From NCBI GenBank assembly GCA_039028975.1, contig JBCCHB010000136.1:1-47100 (forward strand): a stretch of DNA of 47,100 nt. Reading direction: 5' to 3'. The stretch is from JAHBNG01 sp039028975 (GTDB lineage: Bacteria > Chloroflexota > Anaerolineae > Caldilineales > Caldilineaceae). The translations under genes and the position numbers were made by a program. Positions 26,101 through 33,957 of this stretch are shown piece after piece (position 1 is the stretch's first letter; each line of letters starts with the position of its first letter). Under the pieces are notes generated by a model. That model had not been told where the DNA came from and did not search any database. It saw only the letters and a list, made by a program, of their open reading frames with translations.

Positions 26101-26350
26101 GATTGAAGTGAGCCAAATCGACAAGCACTGGCCTCGGCTTCATGTCCCCTTGGACATTGGATGTAGAGATCATCTGGGCAAGAGATGTGCTGGTTGGAAT
26201 AGGCGTTGCTGCAGTGGTAAAGTCATCGGTAGGCGGGGGAACGTAGGCTATATTCTGCCGATAGTAAAGGTTGGCGCGGATCAATGTTGGTAGGACCAGA
26301 AGAACTAGACCAGCGATTCCGATTAGGGTAAGACGGACCTGTCGACTCAT
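23102..26350 (-). CDS. Large membrane-anchored protein with two GATase-like regions and Thr/Ser/Pro-rich linkers
   Basis: The 1082-residue protein starts with a membrane anchor (residues 5-24, LTLIGIAGLVLLVLPTLIRA). Residues of about 75-330 resemble DUF4350/GldG-type glutamine-amidotransferase-like domains (PRPVLVDLAHFNRLDRTKF, ASALVIVSPFFLWTPKEIEQ, FVADGGLLFLVSDPDNFG). A low-complexity region of about 450 residues follows, rich in Thr, Ser and Pro (TPTPTPTFTPTSIPTSTP). Residues of about 880-1010 form a second flavodoxin/GATase-like module (AAQILVIDDNDVIADGEVSE, YDWIIWSSAGYSEGGP, YLNEGGRITISSRNTFFG). No catalytic triad is evident. It lies between sppA (3 bases upstream) and the unknown gene, suggesting envelope maintenance or sensing. 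The function is not known. Confidence 0.7.
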   Translation of the reverse strand: MSRQVRLTLIGIAGLVLLVLPTLIRANLYYRQNIAYVPPPTDDFTTAATPIPTSTSLAQMISTSNVQGDMKPRPVLVDLAHFNRLDRTKFQPLASALAQRGVGMRFWLPVGIDPVEIQSFLDFPDQSDKLSVELENASALVIVSPFFLWTPKEIEQVVQFVADGGLLFLVSDPDNFGDVARDINNVGDPFGIVFADDYLYNTERNDENFTYTFQGQFLDQAADLADKEIVFYGARSINGSVTPQIISGETTLSSAQSGVTGFTTVAVAGLPTNETEGRVLAMSDFDVLSEPFVTRFQNRAMVDFVADFLAGGKRLNTLTDFPGSLGKEVALVYGSENTVDAELLGLSAQLQRQLVRSGRELLLVQSAPLLDGQIISTTRSLTGPIASRILADFSNGRSNTISITNSTRISTTVETSEQGNSVPMSAGSDAQESVTASETLTNTTSEDNVGNNGRNGNEGEQEAPQGDTTQSTTIPQTSTPTPTGAPSTSPASQLEKMAEPLPTGDLIYLADFETAGKETTLLADAGFTLIHVARTPTPTPTPTFTPTSIPTSTPTVTPTASPTPISTATVAVTIAATSTVIVPSPTVSLDATAVMTSSVPISGTEGITLSVPITSSVSITEGESITATELLTTAELFQEGDKLAQQSREQSIQFGSNRRFQRLTQSVLGLVLGREISPIASTDHLTDTGTLTDSSTLTDTEDLTSGTSITETGLLTTATPVTQSIDISQTATPVPTPKPLITAYLLSDSGLQLSAAETVVLLQVARDEQGHLVAVLGPNDDAIEAGLKRLLEGDYGDCVLEENKAVCPYAQGSMSPGPSPTASGSNGDNGSTATATPAVLATSTGETATPATTSTAASTPTVVATRQPVAPGAAQILVIDDNDVIADGEVSEADFYISTLVTLGTAPFLWSIADSGVPTGDDLKGYDWIIWSSAGYSEGGPTVADLDPIFEYLNEGGRITISSRNTFFGQTQDPPSSLGDVQKTADIPALVEGFPAEPIRLTEGIPNVAPIQANTEENPSLTIVLRRGPESDDAAEPLMFVLVDEEPESTGARLLVLGMSVQWLPDNYSEQLINNMMTWVLE
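24600..24765 (-). repeat. Thr-Pro coding low-complexity repeat
   Basis: Short repeats of GTTGGCGTAGG/GTTGGTGTAAA type encode alternating Thr-Pro in the middle of the 1082-residue protein. This is a spacer prone to length change by replication slippage. Confidence 0.8.
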
Positions 26351-26353
26351 GGC

Positions 26354-27364
26354 CTACTCTCCTTGGGGGCTCAATGCATTCAAAAAACGTGGAGCACTGA
26401 CATTTGAACTCTGCTGGGGCGACGAATAGCTTGGGTTTCTATCCACGTTCCGCAAGGCAAGTAGGTGGGTTTCCACATCTGGGCTGTCGCTATAGTGTCC
26501 CAAGGGAATCCGACTATCGAGCAAAAATATGGCATCAGGCGGAGCCGTGGCAACAAGATGCTGGGCTTCTTTTTCAAAAGAGCCTCCGCGGCTTCTAACC
26601 ATAGGCTGACCATAGGGTAAAGGAACATTCAAGAACTCTGGGAGATTCACTACCTCATACTCTCGAACACCAGCCAACTCAGCGGCGCTGAGAATAGCAT
26701 CCGTGTGGGCACCTTCAAAGTCAATAAGGCCCAAGGCAACGGCCTCACTGCCTACGTAGAGACGTGCCTCAGCCAATTCGTCCTGGCTCAATTTAAGCGG
26801 ATTCACGGCTGACCGTTGGCGTTGGTTCACAACGCTGGTGACAAAGGCCTCGCCGACGAGTTCCAATTGATGAATCCGATCAAAACGACTCCCACCAAAT
26901 AATTTGTAGGGACCTGTGCTCAATTCTAGCGGCGCAATGGATGGGTCTGGAGGCTGCATTCCTCTAGCACCGACGTTCCCAATATTGGCGCTAGCCGGAG
27001 CAAAGATCTGATTGGATGCCACAGCCATATAGTAGCCACCGCTGGCTGCATAGCCATCAATATAGACATTAAGCGGCTTCTCTTGGCGCAGTTGCAGCAT
27101 GGAGTAGTAGACGCTTTCGCTGCTGGTGGCAAATCCGCCTGGGCTAAGAATTTCCAACACAACACCGGCTACCCGGTCATCTTGCCGGGCCGTATCCAGC
27201 ACCTCAATGAGGTATTGGGCGCTGGCAAATTCAATAATTCCTTCGAAGCGTAGAACGCCAATGACGGGTTTGGGAACATTCCGTTGGCCTAACCACACCC
27301 CAAGGACTAAACAGCCAACAAGAAAGAGAACCGCTACAACATAACGCAAAAAATTAGAACGCAT
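26354..27364 (-). CDS. sppA: Signal peptide peptidase SppA-like serine protease (S49)
   Basis: The 336-residue protein has one N-terminal membrane helix (about 7-26) and a ClpP-like S49 domain outside the membrane. The nucleophile is S108 in IDGYAASGGYYMAVASNQI, and the general base is K154 in LSTGPYKLFGGSR. LEILSPGGFATSSESVYYSM is the conserved substrate-strand region and NIGNVGA the downstream block. It degrades signal peptides or membrane-protein fragments. Its length matches short SppA36-type proteins. It heads a minus-strand operon; a GGAGAG site at its 3' end serves the next gene, which starts one base after its stop region. Confidence 0.93.
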   Translation of the reverse strand: MRSNFLRYVVAVLFLVGCLVLGVWLGQRNVPKPVIGVLRFEGIIEFASAQYLIEVLDTARQDDRVAGVVLEILSPGGFATSSESVYYSMLQLRQEKPLNVYIDGYAASGGYYMAVASNQIFAPASANIGNVGARGMQPPDPSIAPLELSTGPYKLFGGSRFDRIHQLELVGEAFVTSVVNQRQRSAVNPLKLSQDELAEARLYVGSEAVALGLIDFEGAHTDAILSAAELAGVREYEVVNLPEFLNVPLPYGQPMVRSRGGSFEKEAQHLVATAPPDAIFLLDSRIPLGHYSDSPDVETHLLALRNVDRNPSYSSPQQSSNVSAPRFLNALSPQGE

Positions 27365-27613
27365 AGAGCAACCTTTGGTCAGAAATTTTATAGCCTGCCC
27401 GGAATCTTCATATAGAAAAATCTATACAAATGAGTAAATTTTTCATACACCCAGTAAATGCTAATTGTAGCACAAGGAGGAAGAAAGGTGGATAATAGTT
27501 AGGGGTAGATCGATGGATGGAGCATTTGTATTGCCATCTAATTAGAATGGTGATAGGATGCCAATTTAAATGTTGGTGCGCTTTATTGTGATAGGTGGTG
27601 TAACTGCTTAGCG

Positions 27614-28246
27614 TTATGCCGTCTGCTGAATAATTCTCTGCTTTAGCACTTTCAAAATGCGGAAGATGTGGAATAGATCATCGGTTGTGGCCTCGAATGC
27701 TTGGCTGATACTGTAATTGCGTTCATTCAATGTAACAAAATGCCAGTTGCGCCCGATGACATAACAACCATACATGAGCAGATTCTCTTGATTTAGCTGC
27801 TGGCCTACTATCATGGCGGCCACTACCTGCCCGATGGGGTCGCCAGAATTATCAACCTCTTTCTTATATTCCTGGAAACAGAAGAAAGGTTTTTCCGGCT
27901 CGAAATAACCCGTCGCAATCAGGCCATCTGGCTTGCCTGATAATTTTACATCATCAACAATCGCTTCGATATAGCGTTCTGCAAAGAGATTGAATTGCTC
28001 TGTAGAAAATCTAACTAGGCTAAAAACTGGACCGATAAAATGCAGAGCCAATTCTTGCTCATTCCAACTTAAAATATTAAATTGGAGCAGATCTTGGAAT
28101 TCTTGCAGGTTCTCCTTCTCACGCTGAGTCAACTCTATGGGTTGATTAAGCCACGCGTCCAAATCTGGGCTTTTCAATAGACGCTTTAGCCTAAAAGTCT
28201 TTGCTAAATACGAGAGCGAACAATCATTGAAAGATTTCGAGTTCAT
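27614..28246 (-). CDS. PD-(D/E)XK nuclease-like protein of unknown role
   Basis: The 210-residue protein has an N-terminal helical part and then LSGKPDGLIATGYFEPEKP followed by FFCFQEYKKEVDNSGDPIG. PD-x(n)-EYK with the preceding glycine fits the PD-(D/E)XK nuclease core, and QVVAAMIVGQ is the expected following helix. No partner methyltransferase or antitoxin is seen, so it is an orphan. Such genes are widespread and mobile, with unknown targets. It is divergent from the aminotransferase gene, with 39 bases between the starts, so the two promoters must overlap. Confidence 0.6.
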   Translation of the reverse strand: MNSKSFNDCSLSYLAKTFRLKRLLKSPDLDAWLNQPIELTQREKENLQEFQDLLQFNILSWNEQELALHFIGPVFSLVRFSTEQFNLFAERYIEAIVDDVKLSGKPDGLIATGYFEPEKPFFCFQEYKKEVDNSGDPIGQVVAAMIVGQQLNQENLLMYGCYVIGRNWHFVTLNERNYSISQAFEATTDDLFHIFRILKVLKQRIIQQTA

Positions 28247-28285
28247 GAATGTATTGTACCATTCATCTCAAATTAAGGAAACGAA

Positions 28286-29590
28286 ATGAATAATCAACAA
28301 ATTCTCGAAAAGCAAAAGAAACATCTCTGGCCTAACCATCTCCTCTACTACTCCGAGCCGCTGCCCCTTGAGCGAGGCGATGGCATGTACGTTTGGGACG
28401 TGGATGGCAATAAATATCTGGACTTCTTTGCTGGCATTTTGACTACCAGCGTAGGCCACAACAACGCCACTGTCAACCAACGAATTAAGGGGCAAGTGGA
28501 CAAACTGCTCCATACGTCTACCCTTTACCCCAACCAAGCCCATGTGGAATTGGCTGCGTCCCTAGCCGAAATTACCCCTGAGGGACTAGACACCTTCTAC
28601 TTTGGAGCCACTGGCACCGATGCCGATGAGACCGCCATTCTGATGGCCCAGATCCACACCGGCAATACAGAAGTGATTGCATTGCGTCATGGATACAGCG
28701 GTAAATCCCAGATGGCCATGTCATTAACTGGGCAGAAATCGTGGCGTATGGGGCCTGTTCACGTGGGCTACATCCGCCACGCTATGACACCTTACACTTA
28801 CCGAGCACTAGGCGCTATGGACGAGAAAAGCTATATTCAGGCCTGTCTTGATGATTTGGAAGATGTGCTTGCCACCATGACGTCAGGCCCTATTGCGGCC
28901 ATGATCATGGAACCGATTCAGGGCGTGGGTGGCTTTATCACCTTGCCAAATGAATACATGGTCGGCGCAGCAGAAATCGTGCGGGCCAACGGTGGATTGG
29001 TCATCATCGACGAGGTGCAGACAGGCTTTGGACGTTCGGGCGAGCATTGGTGGGGCCATCAACATGCGGGCATCGTGCCAGACATTATAACGATGGCCAA
29101 AGGGATAGCCAACGGAATGCCCCTCTCTGCCGTAGCCACTACTCAGGAGATCGCCCAAAGTGCGGTCGGCCGAGGCTTGACATTGAGCACCTTTGGTGGT
29201 AACCCAGTCTGCTGCGCAGCGGCCATTGGCACGCTGGAAGAGATGAAACGAGAGTACAATCCTCAACGTTCGGCCGAGATCGGCGGTTTGTTACGCGCGG
29301 GACTGGAAGATCTGCAAGCCAAGTATCCACTCATCGGCGAGGTCCGCGGGAAAGGGTTTATGCAGGGCATTGAGGTGGTCGCGGATCGCAAGACCAAGGA
29401 ACCTGGCCCTCAGTATGCAGGCGCTCTGCTCGATTCTGCTAAGGCACTAGGGCTGTTGATAGGCAAAGGCGGTCTCTATAGCAACTGCCTGCGGGTAGCG
29501 CCGCCGTTGATCGCCACCAAAGAGCATGTGGATGAGGCTCTGGAAAAATTGGATTACGCATTTGCTAATGTTCAGGAGACGGTTGAGTAG
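28286..29590 (+). CDS. Class III PLP-dependent aminotransferase (beta-alanine/GABA or alanine-glyoxylate type)
   Basis: The 434-residue enzyme has the family layout: GMYVWDVDGNKYLDFFAGIL near the N-terminus, the PLP-binding GLVIIDEVQTGFGRSGE (acidic DE pair), and the PLP lysine K272 in IITMAKGIANGMPLSAV. A late GNPVCCAAAIGTLEEM follows. It would move an amino group from an omega- or alpha-amino donor to a keto acid. Where relatives have SG(S/T)EANE, this has GATGTDADETA, a variation in the PLP phosphate loop. The donor cannot be fixed from sequence. Start chosen at ATG 28286, preceded by AAGGAAACG. Base composition is noticeably richer in C and G at third positions than in its neighbours. Confidence 0.85.
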   Translation: MNNQQILEKQKKHLWPNHLLYYSEPLPLERGDGMYVWDVDGNKYLDFFAGILTTSVGHNNATVNQRIKGQVDKLLHTSTLYPNQAHVELAASLAEITPEGLDTFYFGATGTDADETAILMAQIHTGNTEVIALRHGYSGKSQMAMSLTGQKSWRMGPVHVGYIRHAMTPYTYRALGAMDEKSYIQACLDDLEDVLATMTSGPIAAMIMEPIQGVGGFITLPNEYMVGAAEIVRANGGLVIIDEVQTGFGRSGEHWWGHQHAGIVPDIITMAKGIANGMPLSAVATTQEIAQSAVGRGLTLSTFGGNPVCCAAAIGTLEEMKREYNPQRSAEIGGLLRAGLEDLQAKYPLIGEVRGKGFMQGIEVVADRKTKEPGPQYAGALLDSAKALGLLIGKGGLYSNCLRVAPPLIATKEHVDEALEKLDYAFANVQETVE

Positions 29591-29626
29591 GGCAGGCTGT
29601 TAACCCGTCTGGCCAAATAGCAGAAC

Positions 29627-30379
29627 ATGCCATACTTGCGCGAAATTCGCCTAAACCGAGAGCAGGTTGACACCTTCGACCACTATCCATTCAGCATTCC
29701 GGCGGTGCACACGTTGGAGACACTGCCCTTTCATCCGAACGTCACCTTCTTCGTCGGCGAAAACGGATCGGGGAAATCCACCATTATTGAAGCCATCGCC
29801 ACGCTTATGGGGTTTGGGCCAGAGGGTGGCACGAAGAATGTTCGCATTCAATCCACTGATGATATCTCACCGCTATACGAATATCTCCAGCCGATCAAAA
29901 ATTTCCGCACGCCGCGAGATTATTACTTTCTTCGTGCAGAAAGCTTTTACAATGTTGCAACCTACATGGACGAAGTGGGTTATTTGGCGGAGTATGGTGG
30001 CCAATCTCTTCATGAACGGTCTCATGGTGAGGCATTTTTGGCAACGCTCACCAACAAGCTGAAGGGGAATGGCCTCTACATCTTCGATGAACCAGAAGCA
30101 GCTCTCTCACCTACTCGCCAAATGGTGGCGCTGTCGGCCATTCATCAGCTGGTGGAGCGAGATTCTCAATTCGTTATTGCTACCCATTCGCCCATCTTGC
30201 TGAGCTACCCTAACGCCAAAATCTTGCAGTTAAATGAGAGGGGCATGGCTGAAGTTCGATACGAAGAGACCGAACACTACACGGTAACACGTGATTTTCT
30301 AAATAATTACGAACAGATGCTACACCTTCTGCTGGATGAGGGTGAAATGGAAGAAGGCGGAGCGGCTTTATACGAATAG
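29627..30379 (+). CDS. AAA/ABC-like ATPase (COG3910-type)
   Basis: The 250-residue protein has a Walker A GENGSGKS (44-51), a signature-like region SHGEAFLATLTN and a Walker B GLYIFDEPEAALSP, followed by the switch histidine in FVIATHSPILLSYPNAKI. This is the pattern of small stand-alone ABC-class ATPases related to SMC, RecF and AAA_21 proteins. It lacks membrane partners, so it is not a transporter. Its role is unknown. It starts 36 bases after the aminotransferase gene on the same strand. A small perfect hairpin (GTTTATAA-CC-TTATAAAC, 30395-30412) follows its stop codon. Confidence 0.8.
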   Translation: MPYLREIRLNREQVDTFDHYPFSIPAVHTLETLPFHPNVTFFVGENGSGKSTIIEAIATLMGFGPEGGTKNVRIQSTDDISPLYEYLQPIKNFRTPRDYYFLRAESFYNVATYMDEVGYLAEYGGQSLHERSHGEAFLATLTNKLKGNGLYIFDEPEAALSPTRQMVALSAIHQLVERDSQFVIATHSPILLSYPNAKILQLNERGMAEVRYEETEHYTVTRDFLNNYEQMLHLLLDEGEMEEGGAALYE

Positions 30380-30394
30380 CCCGTCTTCAAGAGT

Positions 30395-30412
30395 GTTTAT
30401 AACCTTATAAAC
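30395..30412 (+). terminator. Small hairpin after the ATPase gene
   Basis: GTTTATAA and TTATAAAC pair perfectly around a 2-base loop. It is AT-rich and has no T-tract, so termination is doubtful; it may merely mark the intergenic region before the LysE gene. Confidence 0.25.
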
Positions 30413-30480
30413 GTGAACGCCAGCAAGGAGCAGTTTAGGGAAAACGGCACGGGCGCCAGCATCCCGATTGGGGTAAATAC

Positions 30481-31110
30481 GTGACAATAACAGCTTTTCT
30501 AATTTTTGGCTTAACCGAGTTCTTTCTATCCTTAAGCCCTGGACCTGCCGTTTTTCTGGTCGTATCTCAGGGGCTTCGTGGCGGATTTCGTTCAAGCGTG
30601 GCTGGGTCGCTTGGTATTCTCACAGGAAATGCCATCTACTTTGCGCTTTCGGCATTGGGGGTTGGTGCCTTGTTACTGACATCTCAAATGCTATTTTTGG
30701 TGATCAAGTGGTGTGGAGCAGCCTACCTCGTTTTTCTGGGGTTGCAGTTGCTCTATAATTCGTTTCAAGCTGCTGATGGCCATGCCAATGAGAGTACTAT
30801 TGAATTGCCTAAAGCGAGACTATTCCGCCAGGGGTTGTTGATGCAGTTGGCGAACCCACAGGCTATTCTCTATTTTGTGGCGCTCTTGCCTCAGTTTATG
30901 GATATGCAAGCCGCGCCCATACCCCAACTGATGATTCTTGGTTTCATTTCAATCTTTATCGAGTTTCCAATTCTGTTGGTTTATGGTTGGCTGGCGGAGA
31001 AAGGTGGTGCCATATTAAGGCGTGGACCGTTTACTCGATGGGCAGACCGTATTGGGGGCACATTCTTGATCGGAGCCGGCGTCAAACTAGCGATGAATGA
31101 GCAGAACTAA
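30481..31110 (+). CDS. LysE/RhtB-family amino acid exporter
   Basis: The 209-residue protein has about six membrane helices. FFLSLSPGPAVFLVVSQGLRGG is the family signature (PGP motif), and later MQLANPQAILYFVALLPQF matches the conserved NPK/Q region. It would export an amino acid or similar compound using the proton gradient. Start is a GTG at 30481. It lies 11 to 23 bases from the ABC ATPase gene downstream, so the two may be co-transcribed. Confidence 0.9.
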   Translation: MTITAFLIFGLTEFFLSLSPGPAVFLVVSQGLRGGFRSSVAGSLGILTGNAIYFALSALGVGALLLTSQMLFLVIKWCGAAYLVFLGLQLLYNSFQAADGHANESTIELPKARLFRQGLLMQLANPQAILYFVALLPQFMDMQAAPIPQLMILGFISIFIEFPILLVYGWLAEKGGAILRRGPFTRWADRIGGTFLIGAGVKLAMNEQN

Positions 31111-31133
31111 ACCCATTTCTAGTGATACCATTC

Positions 31134-32054
31134 ATGATTCAGCTAGCTGGTGTTACCAAAACCTTTGGTCAACATGATGCCGTCACTGACCTCGATCTAA
31201 ATATTGATCCTGGCCGTACAGTCGGTTTCGTCGGGGCCAATGGGGCAGGCAAGACGACCACAATCCGGCTTATCATGGGATTTCTACGACCCACCGTAGG
31301 CTCGGTTCGGCTTATGGGCTATGATATGAATAACCCAAAAGAAGCCCAATCTGTACGCTCACGGATCGGATTCGTGCCGGATGGAGATGGGCTGGATCCA
31401 GTTCTGACGGGACAAAAGCTATTGAAGCAGTTGACCGATCTGCAAAACGCACCGCCAGTTGACCGTGACAAGATTATTGATGCACTCCAACTTTCGGAGC
31501 GGGATTTGATGAGACCCATCGGCCGCCTATCGCGAGGTACCCGTCAGAAGATCAACTTAATTCAGGGGCTTCAGCATCGACCCGAGCTACTGATTCTGGA
31601 TGAGCCAACCGAAGGGTTAGATCCCTTTGCCAAGCGTGCGCTCTTTGAATTATTGCAACAAGCCAAGAGCAGAGGAGCAACCATCTTCTTCTCTTCCCAC
31701 GTGTTGGGTGAAGTCGAGGCGATCTGCCATGAGGTTGCCTTAATTAAGCAAGGACAGTTGGTCGATGTATTTAGACTAGCTCATGTTGGTGAAGCTAAAG
31801 TGCACAACGTGCAGTTGCGCCTACATAAAGAGAAGAATGATGGTCGGTTATTACACTTTCTTACAGAACGTCTAGAGGCTGTACCATGGGCATCATCTCT
31901 GGATGAAAAGGTGTTGCATGAAGATGCTCATATCATTTCATTTCGAGCGACCAAGCTATCGCCGCTTTTACAATTGCTCTCCCAGGTGCCAGTTGCAGAA
32001 GTGACAGTTTCGCCGCTTTCACTAGAAGAACGAGTAATGTCCCATTACAGATGA
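31134..32054 (+). CDS. ABC transporter ATP-binding protein
   Basis: The protein has Walker A GANGAGKTT, signature LSRGTRQKINLIQGL and Walker B ELLILDEPTEGLDP, with the switch histidine in FFSSHVLGEVEAICHEVALI. A C-terminal extension of about 90 residues is usual for ATPases of drug or bacteriocin exporters. It should pair with the permease at 33142, but the Rpn gene sits between them. Start chosen at ATG 31134; a GTG at 31122 is an alternative. No clear Shine-Dalgarno is seen for either. Confidence 0.92.
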   Translation: MIQLAGVTKTFGQHDAVTDLDLNIDPGRTVGFVGANGAGKTTTIRLIMGFLRPTVGSVRLMGYDMNNPKEAQSVRSRIGFVPDGDGLDPVLTGQKLLKQLTDLQNAPPVDRDKIIDALQLSERDLMRPIGRLSRGTRQKINLIQGLQHRPELLILDEPTEGLDPFAKRALFELLQQAKSRGATIFFSSHVLGEVEAICHEVALIKQGQLVDVFRLAHVGEAKVHNVQLRLHKEKNDGRLLHFLTERLEAVPWASSLDEKVLHEDAHIISFRATKLSPLLQLLSQVPVAEVTVSPLSLEERVMSHYR

Positions 32055-32080
32055 TGTAGGTTCGTTAAGGAGCTGGTTCC

Positions 32081-33139
32081 ATGAAATTTGTGAATCCTAA
32101 GAACGATGTGGCCTTCAAGAAAATATTTGGTAGTGAAGAGAAGAGTGAAGTCCTCATCAGTTTTTTGAACGCTGTACTGGATTTGAGTGGCCCCAAGGCC
32201 ATCCAAAGCATTCAGATTCGCAACCCCTATCAGACGCCCAAATTGGCTGCCCAAAAGCAGACTATTCTGGATGTCTATGCGACAGACGAACGGGGATTTA
32301 CCTTCATTGTGGAGATGCAGGTAGCCAATGTGGCAGGAGCAATTAAGCGGTTTCAATATTATGTAGCCCGCGAGTATTCTAGTCAGATCCAGGTTGGCGA
32401 AGATTATCCCCGGTTACGGCCCGTAATCTTTGTAGGCATCTTCGACTTTGTCCTCTTTTCTGATGAGGATGAACCGCACGCCGAGGAACTCTTGCTCGAA
32501 GTTGATGAAACCGAAGACGGTATGGCAGTCAAGGCATGTACGAAAGGGGCTGTAGCCGTTGAACGAAAGCATGCCTATCTTAGTTGCCATAAATTTCTGG
32601 ACATTGAAACATATAAAAATTACCTCAAGGATAAGAGCTTCTACTTTATTGAACTGCCTAAATTCACCAAAAATGCAGATGAATTGACTCATATTTTGGA
32701 TAAGTGGGTCTACTTCATCAAACATGCAGATGATCTGGAAGTTATTCCAGATCATGTTCTGGAGCCAGCACTTCACACTGCCTATACGCTAGCCGACCAG
32801 TTTGGCTGGGAGCCAGAAGATCTGGAGCAGTACGAATATCGTGGCATACGGATTCAAGACGAACGAGGTGCCCTCCAATTAGCTAAAGAGCAGGGTCGTG
32901 AAGAAGGTCGTGAAGAAGGCCGTGAAGAAGGCCGTGAAGAAGGCCGTGAAGAAGGCCGTGAAGAAGGCCGTGAAGAAGGCCGTGAAGAAGGCCGTGAAGA
33001 AGGCCGTGAAGAAGGTCAAAAAGTAGCATTGTTCAAAGTCGCCAGAAATCTCTTGGCGGCGGGTATCTCGGTTGAGCAGATTGTGGAAGCGACCGGGCTG
33101 TCGGCAGACCAGATTAGACAGCTCGAATCCGATGTTTGA
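32081..33139 (+). CDS. Rpn-family recombination-promoting nuclease (PD-(D/E)XK)
   Basis: The 352-residue protein opens MKFVNPKNDVAFKKIFGSEE and shows the catalytic core D64 and E78-x-Q80 (LDVYATDERGFTFIVEMQVA), typical of the Rpn/PDDEXK_2 family formerly called putative transposases. Rpn proteins cut DNA and promote recombination; some are now linked to anti-phage defence. The C-terminus has ten Gly-Arg-Glu-Glu repeats, then a helix-turn-helix-like tail (ISVEQIVEATGLSADQIRQL). A good AAGGAG site precedes ATG 32081. It lies inside an ABC exporter operon, so it is probably a later insertion. Its stop overlaps a TTG upstream of the permease ATG. Confidence 0.9.
   Translation: MKFVNPKNDVAFKKIFGSEEKSEVLISFLNAVLDLSGPKAIQSIQIRNPYQTPKLAAQKQTILDVYATDERGFTFIVEMQVANVAGAIKRFQYYVAREYSSQIQVGEDYPRLRPVIFVGIFDFVLFSDEDEPHAEELLLEVDETEDGMAVKACTKGAVAVERKHAYLSCHKFLDIETYKNYLKDKSFYFIELPKFTKNADELTHILDKWVYFIKHADDLEVIPDHVLEPALHTAYTLADQFGWEPEDLEQYEYRGIRIQDERGALQLAKEQGREEGREEGREEGREEGREEGREEGREEGREEGREEGREEGQKVALFKVARNLLAAGISVEQIVEATGLSADQIRQLESDV
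32894..33013 (+). repeat. Ten 12-bp tandem repeats (GREE coding)
   Basis: Ten consecutive copies of GGYCGTGAAGAA encode Gly-Arg-Glu-Glu. Copies 1 and 2 use GGT, the later ones GGC, which points to recent expansion by slippage or unequal crossing-over from a short seed. The repeat forms a charged helix between the nuclease domain and the C-terminal tail. Confidence 0.95.
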
Positions 33140-33141
33140 AC

Positions 33142-33954
33142 ATGAATCATATCTTCTGGTTCACCCTTCGCCGCAACTGGCTATCCCTGGCCATATTTGG
33201 GTTGGGGATTGGCCTTTTCCATTGGCTTGTGGTGGTCAGCTTTCCCGCCATTGGCGGACTAGATGCCGTGCAGAATGTGGTACAGACCTTCCCACCTGGG
33301 CTGCGATCTTTGCTGCGGATTGCGCCAAACTTGCAAGCAGGCTTTGGCTTGGTCGAATACCTGTCTTTGACTTGGTTCCATCCCGTATTCCTGGGATTAG
33401 GGTCAGCATTTGTCGTGCAACGAGCCACGGACGCGATTGCCGGGGAGATCGAGAGCGGGGCCATCTACCTAACATTGAGCCGCCCGATTTTGCGCCGCTC
33501 CGTTCTTCTGGGGAAGGCGCTAGAGATGTTCTTTGGTGCGGGCATCCTCTGTTTTTTTGGTTGGCTAGGGTTGTTCATCGGCGCGCAGATGCTGCCCGAA
33601 CTAGCGATGGCGGAGAGTTTGCCGTTTGGTCGCTATGGGCTGGTAGCGATGGTGGCTTGGCTGCTCTTTATGGCGTTAGGTGCGGCTGTGCTGGTGATCT
33701 CATCCTTGTGTAACCGCAAGTCGGTAGCAGGTGGCATTGGATCCATTTGGGCCATTGGTGCCTTTCTGCTGGACGTAGTTCCGTTTGTGGCCAAGTCGTC
33801 GGTGGGGTGGCTCAATCCGTGGCACCATTATTTCCCGCAAGAAATTATGGCGATGGGGACCGTTGAGATGGGTAGCCTTATATTGCTGGCAGGATGGATA
33901 GTCGGTGGTGTAGTAGTTGCCGTGATTATCTTTGGACGGCGGGATCTAGTCTAG
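33142..33954 (+). CDS. ABC-2 type transporter permease
   Basis: About six membrane helices (for example LAIFGLGIGLFHWLVVVSF and LGLGSAFVVQRATDAIAGEI before the coupling region) and no soluble domain fit an ABC-2 export permease of about 270 residues. The EIESGAIYLTLSRPI segment after the second helix is the usual conserved loop that contacts the ATPase. The probable partner is the ATPase at 31134, on the other side of the rpn gene. Starts possible at TTG 33136 and ATG 33142; I prefer the ATG. Substrate unknown. Confidence 0.85.
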   Translation: MNHIFWFTLRRNWLSLAIFGLGIGLFHWLVVVSFPAIGGLDAVQNVVQTFPPGLRSLLRIAPNLQAGFGLVEYLSLTWFHPVFLGLGSAFVVQRATDAIAGEIESGAIYLTLSRPILRRSVLLGKALEMFFGAGILCFFGWLGLFIGAQMLPELAMAESLPFGRYGLVAMVAWLLFMALGAAVLVISSLCNRKSVAGGIGSIWAIGAFLLDVVPFVAKSSVGWLNPWHHYFPQEIMAMGTVEMGSLILLAGWIVGGVVVAVIIFGRRDLV

Positions 33955-33957
33955 TAT

